64,000 bases of DNA from Leuctra nigra (Eukaryota > Arthropoda > Insecta > Plecoptera > Leuctridae). Under the pieces are notes generated by a model. That model saw only the letters and a list, made by a program, of their open reading frames with translations. It searched no databases and was not told the origin of the DNA. The stretch is taken from NCBI GenBank assembly GCA_934045905.1, contig OW203764.1, positions 24,912,954 through 24,976,953 of the forward strand, given 5' to 3'. The position numbers and the translations under genes were made by a program. Positions 38,501-51,432 of this stretch are shown one piece after another (the first letter of the stretch is position 1; each line of letters starts with the position of its first letter).

Positions 38501-39035
38501 TCGCCAGGCCCTGCAGTTTCGTCCCTTCAAGTAAGATTCTCATTTATAAAACGGTTTAAACTTAACCATCAGTTTTAGGAAGTACAGAGCTTGAGAAGAC
38601 GAGTACAAAGCTCAGACTTGTACTGTGTATTAAGTGTCATTAAGTGCTCCAACTTTTGAGACCCTCTGGCAACGTTATGTTTCACTCGAATTGAAACGGC
38701 ACCTCTCCCTTAGTTAGAGTTGAGCTTTTTCATCAGATTTCATTATACTCAGCTTTCTCTTCCTCTCGAGTCTTTCTTTCTAATGACAACATGTGTTAGT
38801 ATTGTTGAGGTCCAGCATTTGTGGTGTCCTCCGACGGATTAGAAACTTGTTTGAAACTTATTTCCCGTCTCCCTCCTGCCTTCTTCTCACTTTCTCTCTC
38901 TCGGTCACATTCTCGATTGCAACGAGTGTTCTCGTGTTCATGATTGAATAAAATAATTTTTGATTTGTAGAGATTTTGTGACTTTTTAATATATTTACCA
39001 TTTCTGAAGAATGGTTACCTGAAAACACAAACTAT

Positions 39036-39154
39036 CACATAAGCGCGGAAAGCGGAAAACGGAACGCGTTCCAGAAACCGCTCGTGGCAGACTTGTGATT
39101 GGTTAATATTTATATGGAAAACGTTTTACGCTTTCCTCTTTCCGCGCTTATCTG
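39036..39154. mobile_element. ~119-bp MITE
   Basis: The left end CACATAAGCGCGGAAAGCGG pairs with the complement of the right end (CAGATAAGCGCGGAAAGAGG). The interior has AACGCGTTCCAG-type sequence. No coding potential; the target duplication is unresolved. Confidence 0.65.
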
Positions 39155-40601
39155 AACGCCGATTTACGTCATATTTGGGTCCATATGAGGTATTTCCATC
39201 TACATTTTCAGAAATGTTTTAATTCGAAATGTCATAAATTAATTCGAATAGTCGTCCGGTAATGTGGTTCTGAGATGCACACTGCCCATGATCTGAGGTC
39301 TACACGGCTTCTTTGACGACATGCACTGCAGTTGCACGGAGTCAAGGCGGCTGTGAGGTTATATTCTGACGCTGGAGGACAGCGAATCAATCACAAGAAG
39401 ATGACACAAGACAAGGCTCTTCTCTCGCATCGATTCTTTCCTCTTCATCACTATGCACTGGTCAAAGTGCGATGGAAACTGACATTTTACGCTTGGAAAA
39501 GTATGCATTATTTCAGGCTGGTGTGTAGAAAAACTGTGAGATGTGAAAGTAGGCTCATATTCTACAGCGTACTGAACCATGTTGAGTCACCTATACAAGT
39601 GTTCTTACCTGGTTAGATATGGTGCACTAATGAGAAAGAGAACACTCCACTGTACCTATAACTTCTTATATAAACAAAAAAGGATGATAACAAGTCGTCT
39701 ATGGCATATTTTAAATAATTAATTTTCCTCCTTGAGAGTATTTTAGTAAGCAATAAAAATAAATGAGTATTCTGAATATAACGTTAATTAACACAATTAT
39801 TTAAGATACAAGCGCTCAGATAACAATTCTAAAATGACACAAAAGACGGGATTTTAATACAAAAAAAATAAGAATTGAGATAGAATGGAGTTTATCAATG
39901 AAGAAAACGTGTGAAAAAACGTATCGCAATAAATTAAAAAAGGAAACTTTGATAGGTATTTATATTGAGAAGGAATTATCACACCGAACCTTACAATTTT
40001 GTAGAAATATTTATCATTTTTGGTTAAAATTTAGTATTTACCAAATAAAATATGATGCTTTAATATGTTGTTCGACCTTTTAGTTAATTCACAGTGGAAA
40101 TGAAAGTATGGTTTCGGTTTCTTTGATGCCCTCATGCACGGTATCTATTTAAATGATTGCCCACCGGTGTGTTTCACTGATACCTTTATGCTGACACCCA
40201 TTATTTGTTTTATCACATAAAAAGTATTATTCGGATAACTATTCCGATTATTATTCACATACTCCTAAACAATAAATCCTAAGGTAAGAAATGGCCACAT
40301 GAATAGTTAAATTAGTAACGACTTCGCACAGCACTTCTGTCAGAAATGGCCGCCATGAAATCTGTCAGCACTTTGTCTTCCCGTCAACCCTGTTGATCAT
40401 GAAGTGAAGACTCACTAATTGAGTTTTGTGGTAAATTACAGCAGTATAATCCTTCCTTCCGACTTAATGTAGGAAGAGTTATTGCCTTAATGCGGTACTT
40501 AATAGGAATGTTTGTTTTGGCTTATAGTAAGTAATGATTTTATTATCAGATTAGATATAAAATCAAACGATACCGTCTCTGAAAGTGACCGACGTAGACC
40601 T

Positions 40602-41954
40602 AATATCTAGTGGAGCGGTCGCTCCACCCAGCCAAGTCGTACTGTACACTCACACTCACTCAACATACCGTAAATGCCTAATAAAATGAGGAGCAGACCA
40701 ACTACTTTTACTGTAAGCAACAACATGGCATTTTCGGCCTACTGGATCATAAAATTGGAAAATCTCACATTGTTGTGAAATATCTTAATTTTGAGCTATG
40801 GCCCACCCCACCACATATACCAAATTTGGGAACAATAGGCTATACCATTTGCGAGCTAGAGGGCCGTGAAAACAGTGAAATTACATCACTTTCATCTTCC
40901 TTAGATGATGATGATGATGATGATTCAGAGGGTCAGGAAATACCGCAATCACCGCCACAACCTAAACGGCTTAGCCGATCGATCTGAAATTTTTACCACA
41001 TGTGCACTTTTGGCGTCTGAGGTGCCTTTTTATAAAACCAACCGGTAGTCGCCATTTTGAAACCGGAAGTGACGTCATATCTCGAAAACGGCTAAACCGA
41101 TCGGAATGAAACTAGCGCCAAATGATTCAGACGGTGGTCTATATGGAATATCAATAGTTAAAGTAGAGATGTACTATTACCGAAACCGGAAATGACGTCA
41201 TGAAAATGAAGATCTAGATTTTAATGACCTCTTACTACAATAACTACATATTCAGAAGGCTTATAATGATACATAACATTTATAGAAATAAATTCTAGGT
41301 GGCAGTTATTTCAGTCGCCATTTTGAAAACCGGAAGTGATACCATATCTCGAAAACGGCTGGACTGATTGGAACGAAGCTTTCGTAATTCTTCATGGAAT
41401 ATCACTTTAAGCTTAGGTATATTGAGCACCAAACACAATTTTTCGTATTAACCAATTCGGAAATGGCGTATTTTTTAAAAGTATTTAGTCATTGTTGCTC
41501 CGATGTGTGTTACAAGTTGTGTAAATAAACTAAAAAAATAAGTGATATCCCCATAAAAAAACACTCCGTGTAAAAATACCAGCCAAGTCTCTTCAACTAT
41601 AAAAAAAATAGATTAAATCTAAAAATTCAGCACTGAAAAGTAGTGATATCAAAAAATGAGCCAAGTCAAAACTTAATTTTAAAAACCAAAATATACTTGG
41701 CGCATCGTTTTTAAGGGCATTATAGGTTTATTATATATATTTAGGTAGGTACATTTGATTTTTGGCATATGCTTCTATACTATTTATATACACGATGCGC
41801 CAAGTATATTTTGGTTTTTAAAATTAAGTTTTGACTTGGCTCATTTTTTGATATCACTACTTTTCAGTGCTGAATTTTTAGATTTATTCCATTTTTTTTA
41901 TAGTTGAAGAGACTTGGCTGGTATTTTTACACGGAGTGTTTTTTTATGGGGATA
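40602..41954 (-). mobile_element. complex repeat family H, copy 2 (inverted)
   Basis: Relative to copy 1 this is reversed. It starts (plus strand) CTAGTGGAGCGGTCGCTCCAC and carries the same 'ggaagtgacgtcatatctcg' units. It ends in a complete foldback whose arms are 41540-41722 and 41792-41954, with a ~70-bp loop. The arms share CCCCATAAAAAAACACTCCG and GCCAAGTCTCTTCAACT. A 71-codon plus-strand frame (40775-40987) with a run of Asp from a GAT microsatellite is not credible as a gene. Confidence 0.7.
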
Positions 41955-44900
41955 AGATTATTAATGGGATTCACGATTATGGACATTTATACACTACAGT
42001 ATACCGTTCATTTCAGGATCAAGTAATACAATTGTAATTTACATCTTTGCGTTGTTATTATATTTGGTATAATATTGTTTCAGAGGTTTCAGAAAGTTCT
42101 TAAATAAAATTGCATTTTAAACTACAAAGAAAATTACATTGCGAAAAATTGTTTGTAGTCTATGTACGTTCTTCTTTATCTAATAATATATTTAGTCATA
42201 AAACGAAAATGAAAAGTTTTCAAGTTGAAATAGAAATGATATTTTCTTCGTCCTTCGCCTTTTCTTTGATAGAAGTTTTGGGTTTAGAAACGAATATAGT
42301 TTGTGATCCGGTTCCAGGTTTATTCTCATAAAAAGTCAACTCGATCGGGAATAGAATGCGTATAATATCCGAAAAGACATCACAATTATGACCCATCTAT
42401 TTTTATATTTACTGCTCTCTCTATCGTCGTCTACTTGTGGTTGTTTTCATCTGATTATGAGGCCAGCGAATTCGAAAGAAAAGTCTTCAAGTTTGAGCTT
42501 TGAAGTTCTCTTGAATAAAACGATTCGGAATGCTGAGAAGTGGAGAAAAAGCTCTTGTCATTGAGATGAACGGTTCAATTAATGTGGAATTCACCTCACG
42601 GGAATTAAAACTTTTGCGTTTTTCTCTTCTTTTGAGCCCGGAGATATTTCAGAAGAACCATTCACACATTTAATTTATCTTAGATTAAGATGGCTTTCAT
42701 TTTTATAGAAAAGGAGGGATTTAAATTGTCGTCAAGAGATATGACATTAATCGGAGCTGAATTTAATTTAACCAATTTCGGAACTGGTCATTGCTAAAGC
42801 GTACAAATAAATTATCAACGAACTTTTTCATACATTTAAATAAAAATTAAATGACGTTAACACCCTCGAGCACTACAGAAATATTAATTAGCGACAAAAT
42901 ATTAAAATCGAACAAATTAAAATCATTGCTCCTATAATTTCACTTTGATCAGATTCGTTTGTCAGGAATCTAACACTCTGGTGCAACTCACTCAATAAAC
43001 TAATTTCAACCTAATTGCTAGAAGAGGAAAGAATTACATTTGTTTAAAATTCAACAGGTCGTGCCTCGACGAGAGAGAAATTAATGATGAACTCCGCCAT
43101 GCGTTTCACCCTCGCCTCGCCGACCAAGTTAGACTCCGTCAGCAGGCGTCATATCTGCCGTCATACGACAGAAGAGAATTGATTGCCCTCGACGCCGGCA
43201 TCAAATTTCAACAATAGAATCAGCATCTCGTTCTACAAGATTATGGGTAAGTTCAACTTAGTTAGGTTGAATTCCTCGATCTTGCCAGCTATTCAACTGC
43301 CAGACACTTCTGAATACTGATCAGACATGTATTGCATTCTGTTCCAGATTTTAAATAATTGATCGTAGCTCTATTCTGAGAACTAAGTCAGGATATAAAA
43401 ACTGTTAGTATTACAATATTTTTTGCAGATAGCTAACATGTTATTTCAATAATTTCGAGTATGTATTAATTAGATGAAAGAATTCGCTTCAAATGAGCGG
43501 GAACCGCGCCGCTGTTTTAACGGAATGGAGCGTTTTTAAATCTTTTCGTATGAAATCACTCCATAGCGAGTTTCGTTTTTATTGCATTAAGCGTGGATCT
43601 CATTGCCAGTGGGGGAGATGAGATCAATTGAGTTAAACCTGATGAAATTGTAGTTGACAATCCGGGCCTAAATGGAATATAGAAAGTAAAATGAATAAAG
43701 CTCGCTTGAAATAAACTCACCCTTGTTGATGTTCGTGATCGTAATCAGGTCACATGGTGATCGATGACAGATGACGTTTGTCTCGTCAGCGTGACAATCT
43801 GGTGACAGACGACGGCGTGACTCTCCTCTCGGAACGACGGAGCACAACTGACTCAGGACTCAGCCTCTTCTCTGACCCCCCCCCCCCCCCTCCCTCCACT
43901 CCCACAACCCCATCCCCTTCTTCGCAAGTTTGCTCGGCCCGCCAATATTGGAACAGGCGCGCGCCGACGAATCTCGCGAAATAGTGACCAAAAATATTGC
44001 CATGTTGAAGCCATTTTATTAAACAAACGCGGAGTCGTAGTTTTACACCAAAATTGACTTTAATTGGATGAAGGAAAGGACATCCAAAAATAAAAACATT
44101 TTTGAAACTTTTGAAGTGTAGCCTCGTTAAAAAAACTGAGAAAAACGCAAAAAACAGGTTGACAACCAGCTTCATATTTCTTGGCACGTACAATTGTCAG
44201 ATCTTGAAGTTTTTTTAGCCTATTTGTAACATTTGCGAGGTAATGTATATGTCAGAGAGAGATGTGAGAAACAATCTAAAAGCTAAAGTTTTATCTCGAG
44301 GTTTTGGCAAGACGCCAGAAAGCAGCGAAACAATTCCATGTTCCGATACCCTACACGAGTTCTTTCAGAGATTTGTGTGGAAAATGGGAAAGCTCCAGAT
44401 ATTTACCTTCTAAAATAGGACTTCTTGCACGTATCCTTAGGTATAGTAGAGAACCTATATTATAGGGCAAAAACCCAGTTACAGAATGGACACAGTTATG
44501 CATTTTACAACGTTCTTGGCTCAACAATTGGCAAAGGTCCTGTTTGATCACAAATTTTAGTATTAGCATGTATGGACAGCGTATTATCCTCGATGATGGA
44601 AACACCGCAAGACTTTTAATTCAAATCTAAATGACTGACTGCGAAATATCAGAATATGACTACCGACTATACTTAGACAAGTCCTTATTTAATTAATATT
44701 AGGCTCACAAAAGTGGATTCAGTTATTTTAGTTACAGAGATTTAAAACAATGTTTTCAACACAAATCCAATCTAGTACAACCAAGATGTCCCACAGCTCA
44801 AGTAGATTGCTCGTGAATGTAACGCAATTAATTAACTAAACTTAATTAGTGGATGATCCTCCCGCATAGCTACTCTCACTGTACTACACACAATCTCTGC

Positions 44901-45819
44901 GGTTGCAGTTTGCCAGCAGATTCCTCTGTTGTGCGATTAATTACTTCAGCCTATGGAATTACTTAATAATGCGGATTCCAGTGTATGTTATGACACGATA
45001 ATAATGTACGTATTTCAAAGTTGGTTACCAAAAGCATTCGACGTTACAGCATAATCCTGTTATGCCTGGTTTTTCAATGCTCTGCTAAAACTAGTAGTTA
45101 CGTTTAATTCGTCATTTAAGGAATGTTATTGGTTGTTGTCATGGTAATATAGTCCTAATCAACTGTTTAAAATGATAATAATTAATTAGGACAATTAAGA
45201 AAATGGTGTCCTTAATAATCTGTTACTCAATTCTTATTCCAGAGTTCAACTATGATTTTTATTACAGAGCGCAATACTGACGACTTCGATATGACAGCAT
45301 GAAGTTCATTCAATCAAATATTGATCAAATCAAATCAAATCAAAATTGTCTAGGAGCGGTGATGTGAATATCACGAACGTATTCATGCGAGTTGCTCTTT
45401 TTCGTATTTCATTTACCTTCATCTCCAATCTTCATCATTATTGCTCTAGAATCTTGCCAAATCATCCCGCGTTCTGTTTCTATCATTACCTCGTTCGTAT
45501 CAAAAGGAGAAAAATAAAACGGAGAAAAATAGGAAAATAAAACGGAGTCGCTTCAATATTAGTTCCTACTTACTACGTCATGTATATTTTGTTCATATAT
45601 TAGTTGAAAGATTTATAGATACAAAATCTTAATTAATTGGAGTGATTTAGGCGCAATGGGGGTACTATGAAGTTCACTGGTTTACGATTCCACTCTGCAA
45701 CCGATCATTTAATTTTGTATTTCCTCTGAGGCCTTAGAAAAAACACTATTCCACATACCTCATTATTATATTGCAAATTCTCAATGAACACATAAAAATT
45801 ACGTGTAGTAGTTATAATT
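41955..45819. other. unassigned; CpG-rich pocket near 43.1 kb
   Basis: No gene recognised. A CpG-richer segment at about 43050-43210 has no sustained open frame. A 15-base poly-C tract lies at 43876-43890. Confidence 0.5.
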
Positions 45820-46393
45820 ACTAGGATAACGCTTTATGTAACGCGTTGATAAGCGAGCACCGAAACGCGCATCATCTCCAACCGGAATAACGTAACGCAC
45901 AGAAAACATAATACTTATACATTCATAGTGAATAGAAATACGATACACTCGATCAAAATAAAATTACCTGATCTTCATTGAAACTGAGAATAGCCACACA
46001 CCCTGTTCCTTAAATCTAAGTTGCACAAGAAATTAAATGTCGATAAAATCTCTTCTGACATTCTATTCAAATGTCAATAAGTATATAGGTATTACATTCT
46101 CTACCGATTGGGCTGAAAACTTGTAAAATAAGAGAAAGAAAATGGTAGTCTTAATATCCATGCAACATTTTGATTTTCGATCAATCGGGAGATATTTTTA
46201 TTTTTGAACCAATAAGAGGGCAGCTCTCAAAAACTAGACACGATTAGGCTAGAATGATATTAGTAAGTGTGCAAAATTTAAGCTCGATCAAAAAAATATT
46301 GTTACCTGTTGCGTCGGGCCAAAAAAATAGAAAAAAAAACATCAGTGAAAGTGTTCAAAAGAACAGAATGGAGTCGCTCGCTACGCTCGCTCA
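45820..46393 (+). repeat. dispersed repeat family R, copy e
   Basis: It starts ACTAGGATAACGCTTTATGT, then AACGCGTTGATAAGCGAGCA, and ends GTCGCTCGCTACGCTCGCTC. It is followed after only 13 bases by copy f in the same orientation. Confidence 0.7.
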
Positions 46394-46406
46394 ATTAATG
46401 TATGAA

Positions 46407-47546
46407 ACTAGGAAAACGCTCGGTTTAACGCGTTGATAAGCGAGCACCCGAACGCACAACATCTCGAACCGACATTTTGGAACGCACAAAACATAACATC
46501 CATATTGAATTGAAATATGATACACTCAATCAACATAAAAGTACCAGCTTTTCATTGAAACTGAGATTATATCCATCTATAAAATCAGGCCAAGTTGCTT
46601 TGGAATAATTCCCATTCATTTCGATACTGTAAATATATCAAACAGTAAAAATGTCAATAAGTGTATACTTTCTGAACCGAATGGACTAAAAATTAGTAAA
46701 ATAATAGAAAATAAAATTTGAAATTGATCTGACCATTTTGATTTTTGACCAATGTAAAGATATTTTTTAAATTATAACCAATCAGAAGGCAGAGCTAAAA
46801 AACTTACACGATTAAGCTAGAATGGTATAAGTATGGAGTGTGTCTATACGCACGGAGTTCGAGACACCACACGGACTTTTACTGCCGTGCGAGGAGGACC
46901 TTGTTCTATTCCCACGGAGTTTCTTATACCAACTTGTACTTTTTTTTAGTTTGTGAACTGATCAACTTGTTAATAATAAATTTAAAAATATGTCCAAAAA
47001 GAAATGTCTGGAGTGTGTCTATACGCACGGAGTTCGAGACGCCACACGGACTTTTACTGCCGTGCGAGGAGGACCTTGTTCTATTCCCACGGAGTTTCTT
47101 ATACCAACTTGTACTTTTTTTTAGTTTGTGAACTGATCAACTTGTTAATAATAAATTTAAAAATATGTCCAAAAAGAAATGTCTGTTAGCACATCAATAA
47201 TATACTATTATTTTTTGTATTACTTCACTATCTCCAAATTTGATGGAACGTCACACATACATAGTTAAAAACACATTAAAAATCCGTGTAATGACGTCAC
47301 AAAGCTTTTCAAAACTCCGTGGGTATATATAGAAATGGGGCCTCCTCGCACGGCACTAAAAGTTCGTGTGACGCCAGGAACTCCGTGGGAATAGACCACG
47401 CCATAAGTATGTGTGCAAAATTTCAGCTCGATTTAGGGAAAAAATGTGACCTATGGCGTCGGGCCAAATTAACAAACAAACATACACAAAAAAAACAGAA
47501 AAGTTTCCAAAAATGCAAAATAGAGATGAATTGCTACGCTCGCTCA
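46407..47546 (+). repeat. dispersed repeat family R, copy f (interrupted)
   Basis: It starts ACTAGGAAAACGCTCGGTTT and ends TTGCTACGCTCGCTC. A 568-bp MITE with an 8-bp target duplication is inserted at 46835. Without the insert, the copy is ~564 bp and close in length to copy e. Confidence 0.7.
46835..47402. mobile_element. 568-bp MITE with internal 175-bp tandem duplication
   Basis: It is flanked by ATAAGTAT on both sides (46827-46834, 47403-47410); the next base G also matches, so the duplication is 8 or 9 bp. The left end GGAGTGTGTCTATACGCACG and the complement of the right end (GGCGTGGTCTATTCCCACGG) are inverted repeats. The left ~175 bp is present twice in tandem (from 46835 and 47010), nearly identical, and the right arm is a diverged inverted version. 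An 8-bp duplication suits hAT or P and a 9-bp one suits Mutator; I cannot decide. Confidence 0.8.
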
Positions 47547-49967
47547 ATTGACCAATGTAGGTGGGCGTTGCCTTATGAAAGACAAAAGTATTACCATGGT
47601 TACTCCAGAATTCTTAGAAAATAACAATTTTTCATTCAAACAAATGAAATTCAGAAAGATCAAAGAAATAGCTCACACATGTTAATCTAGTTTAATTTAT
47701 CACTTGAAATAGTACAATCGATATATTTAAACTCATATTAATCATGTTTGATGATTTGCTGGACAATTATTACAGTGGTACAACGAAACAAATTATATTT
47801 TGCCAGGTATGTTGCCAAAGCGTTTTACTTTTTAATGGCGTCTGTCACTGGATAGTTTCGTCAACTTAAAAAGGCTATTCCTCTCTTATGAGAAGTTAAT
47901 TAAGACTGAACAATATTCAAGTAGATAGCTTAAAGCAATACTATTATTAAGGGCAATTTGTTAATTGTAAAACTGTTAAATTCTGTACGAATTCAGCATT
48001 ATTCTAATAATACCATGTGTACAATTTGTTGTGTATATAAGCTCTTTGGTTGTGACCAAACATTGACTTTTGTTTTATGACGTCGTAGTTTGGTCAGATC
48101 TACATTGGTCAAACAATGGAGCTCATGAAATTGCGTTACGATAGACCTCTATAGGCAGCGTGTTTAGACAACAGATGGCACTGCAAAAAGTACAGACAGA
48201 GCCACCTAATCTGTGGGAAGGAAGCTTACCTTTTGGCAAGGCGTCCAAGTCGCTGCAGTTATATGTTATGTTGCTGCACATATTACGCATTATCAATTCT
48301 TAAAATTTACACATGTTTATCTAATGTTTATTCGCCTACAAAATATTAATAATAAAGTGTTCACAATTTCACTGAATCTGATCACAATATTAATTTGCGC
48401 GACTTAGTTCTGATTCCGAAATATTTTGAGTACATTTGTTGACATCTGATCGGTTGCTAGGTCACGGCCAATGAGAAATAAAACAGTTGACGATCTTCCC
48501 ACAAAAGTTGCTAATTTCTCTCACTCGTGGCGAACTCTCGGTGCCTATAGAAATCGTAATTTTAGCCCAATTTTAATCAAACCCGGACTTTTCCTGTAGA
48601 TAATTTCGAGCCAAATAAAGTGCACACAATTTCAATAGAATCCGTTGAGTATTTCGAGAGATATTAAAAGAAAACCAAATTTGCATCGAAAAACTTAATT
48701 TTTTCGAAACTTATAACTATAGGAAGCCGTGAAATATTTTATTAGGCAGTGAAGAAAATAGATTCACTTAGTAAACCTTGACTTTACAACCAGGGGCAAA
48801 ACAATATTTCATGTGAATAAATGCAGACATCTTGGGGTGGGTTGGGGGGGGGGGGGGCAGGGAACATTTCTGGCCAGAGTGTAATATTGTTACCTTCTTA
48901 TGGACTTGGATTAATTCCAATTCTACGTTTATTATTTGATCTATAGGGCTAGGATGTTTAGGACCTATGAAACGTACAAAAAGGCAGGCAAATAGTACCT
49001 TAAAACTATTAAAAAAGGACCATAAAGTCCCGAAAAAGGACCAATGAAATGTTATGCTTTGTAATATTTTCAAGTTACAACAATTGTGAAAGACATATTT
49101 GATATTATTTTCCCCAATAATTTAAGAAAAAGGATAAAAAGACATTCAAATAGCAAATAAAGGACTATAAATTCATACAGATTGAGATAAAGGCATTTTC
49201 AGGCAAAATAAAACACTTATATTTGAAATCAGGAACACATGAAACATATTTATGTATCAATATTAAACATGGCTGAACAAAAAATTTAAAAGGATGTCCT
49301 AACATCCCAGCTCTGATATTACTGTAGACAAGGATCAATCAAGGACATATCTTTTCCGCCCGACTTCACAACTTCCCATTTCATCAAAAGATTTTAGTGT
49401 GTATGCACCTACTATAATTTATTTTATGTATTATGAATCGAAATGATGCAGAATCTTTCATTGATGTGTTGATGTAAGTAGAGATGCGAACGATTAAATA
49501 ATCAGGATAAGGTATGAAGTGGAAGCCTGCATAAAATCGCGTAGGTTTCTACTATAGCCTCTCGCAACCTGGAATTTCAAAGTAATTTTTGAAGTTATTA
49601 CATACAAAGTTTTACACACTTTGATATTACATCTCAATACAATTTTTCTTTCATTATTTTGTGCATAGGCATTTGTTACACCATTTTATTATTGACTACC
49701 CATATTTGCTTTAATTAAAATATCTGTAACATTAACTGATTCTTATTTTGGAACTTATAGATTCGATCAAATTGTCATACTTTATTCTGTCATATATTTC
49801 AAGTATACAAATGATATTAATTCTATATTCCATGCAACTGAAATTCTTGCGCTCATTTTTTATTGTTCATTTTTAATTGTATTTATTTATATTCAATTTT
49901 TTTGAGCATGCTTAAAAATATTTAAATATTTGCCAAATGGTTACTTACACGTTTTCTTTGTTTCTTA
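47547..49967. other. no recognisable gene
   Basis: AT-rich sequence with a 14-base poly-G at 48844-48857. Frames here are short and unremarkable. Confidence 0.5.
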
Positions 49968-49975
49968 TTTACGTG

Positions 49976-51072
49976 CAGTGGCGGCTCGTCCATAGGAGCA
50001 CACGGTGCACTGCACCGCCTGTATTTCTCCCCAAAAAACTTATTTTTGAACAAATCAAAATAGTTTTGATCTCTTTCTCTAATTCAATTTAATTTGTTTG
50101 AATTATTGTGTTTTCGCGCGCTTCGTTCATAGACTCTCATTCTCCCCCGCCCGAGCCCCGCCTTACAGCGCGCTAAACGATGTCCTATCAAATAGCATTA
50201 CATTCAAAAGTGACTCGATTGCCGAGTAGCTTCTCTGGATTTCCCATTCAAAACTCTACTACCCGTCCTACGCTTTAGGCGCCTTCCCATAAGCTCGACT
50301 GAGTCCACTTCGAAGACTTGAACCCACGCCTTGAATGCGCTTTGCCTCGCTTGATCAGAATGGTCGATGTTTTCGGCAAACGACGGTCTGTACACTTCAC
50401 GCGCAGTCGCTGTCGCATTAGATTCGTCAGCAGCAAGCTTACCTACTATGATGTCATTGTCAAGTGGATTGCGTGTGAATGAATCGAATCGAGTGATTTT
50501 TGTACTAAAAGGTTGTGTTTGTATATTTTTGTAGTACATTATATTTATAATAACTAAGTAGTAATCATGAACGACATTGATTCGTTAATTGTTTTGTCCA
50601 ATAAAACAATTCAAGAACAAAACACCGTGAGACAATACTGCAGGCGTGTGGGTCCACATCAACCGATACTTCAATTTAGTCAAACAACAGTGGTAAAAAA
50701 TAACCGTACAGTTGTGAGAAAATTTAATTCGGACTCAAATAGACAGAAGCGATAAAGGTAAGAAGTGAATAAAACAATAATAACAAGAGCACTATAAGTA
50801 AAATTACCAAAATACCAGAATAAGAGATACTTCTGACAATTTTTTTATTTTTAAAATTCGTGATGAATAAAAAATAGAAATAGATGTACCTATTAGAGGT
50901 GTTCAGAATGCGTAAAAATGCGTCAATTCCAATCCAAAATCCATTTTTTTCCCCGGGACTCTACGCCCCGGACCCGCATGCGCTTGGGGCCCCTCCCCCC
51001 AAATCTCCCATTGTACTCAGCGAAATTTGAAAATTGTGCACCTCCTCACTTTTGGGTCACGAGCCGCCACTG
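49976..51072 (+). mobile_element. hAT element with 8-bp target duplication
   Basis: The ends are CAGTGGCGGCTCGT and ACGAGCCGCCACTG. TTTACGTG is repeated immediately outside both ends (49968-49975, 51073-51080). This is a textbook hAT structure. At 1097 bp it is too short for a full transposase and retains only an N-terminal remnant. GC- and CpG-rich patches near 50130 and 50950 contrast with the AT-rich surroundings. Confidence 0.92.
50567..50755 (+). pseudogene. N-terminal remnant of a hAT (ZMYM1-like) transposase
   Basis: A 62-codon frame from an ATG includes VGPHQPILQFSQTTVVKNNR and is followed by a stop. The GPHQP...FP/FS...R pattern resembles the stretch before the TTF-type zinc finger in ZMYM1-like hAT transposases, as I remember them. 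It sits inside the hAT element in the expected place. The catalytic RNase H-like domain and C-terminal dimerisation region are absent. The family call is tentative. Confidence 0.4.
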
Positions 51073-51080
51073 TTTACGTG

Positions 51081-51174
51081 TACAGTGAGATTCAGAAGAA
51101 AGCGGTCGGAGTGCCCTGTGCACACTGCCATGGCACAGGGGCACTACGACCGCTTTCTTCTGAATCTCACTGTA
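51081..51174. repeat. 94-nt near-perfect hairpin next to the hAT
   Basis: The left arm TACAGTGAGATTCAGAAGAA, then AGCGGTCG, pairs with the complementary right arm ending CTCACTGTA. Stem length is about 40 bp with few mismatches, and the loop contains a CCATGG-centred short sequence. TA ends would fit a minimal mariner-type snap-back MITE (CAGTGAGATTC termini). The length also falls in the range of precursor microRNAs. Confidence 0.8.
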
Positions 51175-51432
51175 CATACACTACATGGGCATTGGCTTTA
51201 GTGAACCTTCCACATATTTTTTATAATAGGATGGTAAAGAAAATTGTCACGAGAAGACAATCCCTTGCCAGCATAAGAGTATTTGAATGTTTTAATTTTA
51301 ATGTTGTTCCATCTTCTATTATTCTTTGCCCAGAAAATAGTGCGCTTTGGGTCATGTATTACATGGCGGGTCTCTCTAGTTTCCAGTTATTATTCGTGGT
51401 CGCATTATTTATAAGGGAGTGACGATACATTT

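Larger units (their letters stand above)
37693..40601. other. mostly unassigned
   Basis: Apart from the minisatellite at 38432 and the MITE at 39036, I see nothing. A frame at 39332-39616 covers slightly GC-richer sequence but has no domain I recognise and no splice context. Confidence 0.5.

Noticed and set aside
40775..40987. Peptide with NFELWPT and an Asp run, also found on the minus strand at 4399-4746
   Set aside because: The match between the two copies follows from the shared repeat DNA; the Asp run is a GAT microsatellite, and frames diverge outside the shared core.
47990..48120. Short inverted TTGGTCA/TGACCAA motifs
   Set aside because: Too short and loosely spaced to call an element or a regulatory site.
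50204..50539. 111-codon minus-strand frame in the hAT element
   Set aside because: It lies antisense to the transposase remnant, has no recognisable domain, and covers the GC-rich 5' region of the element.
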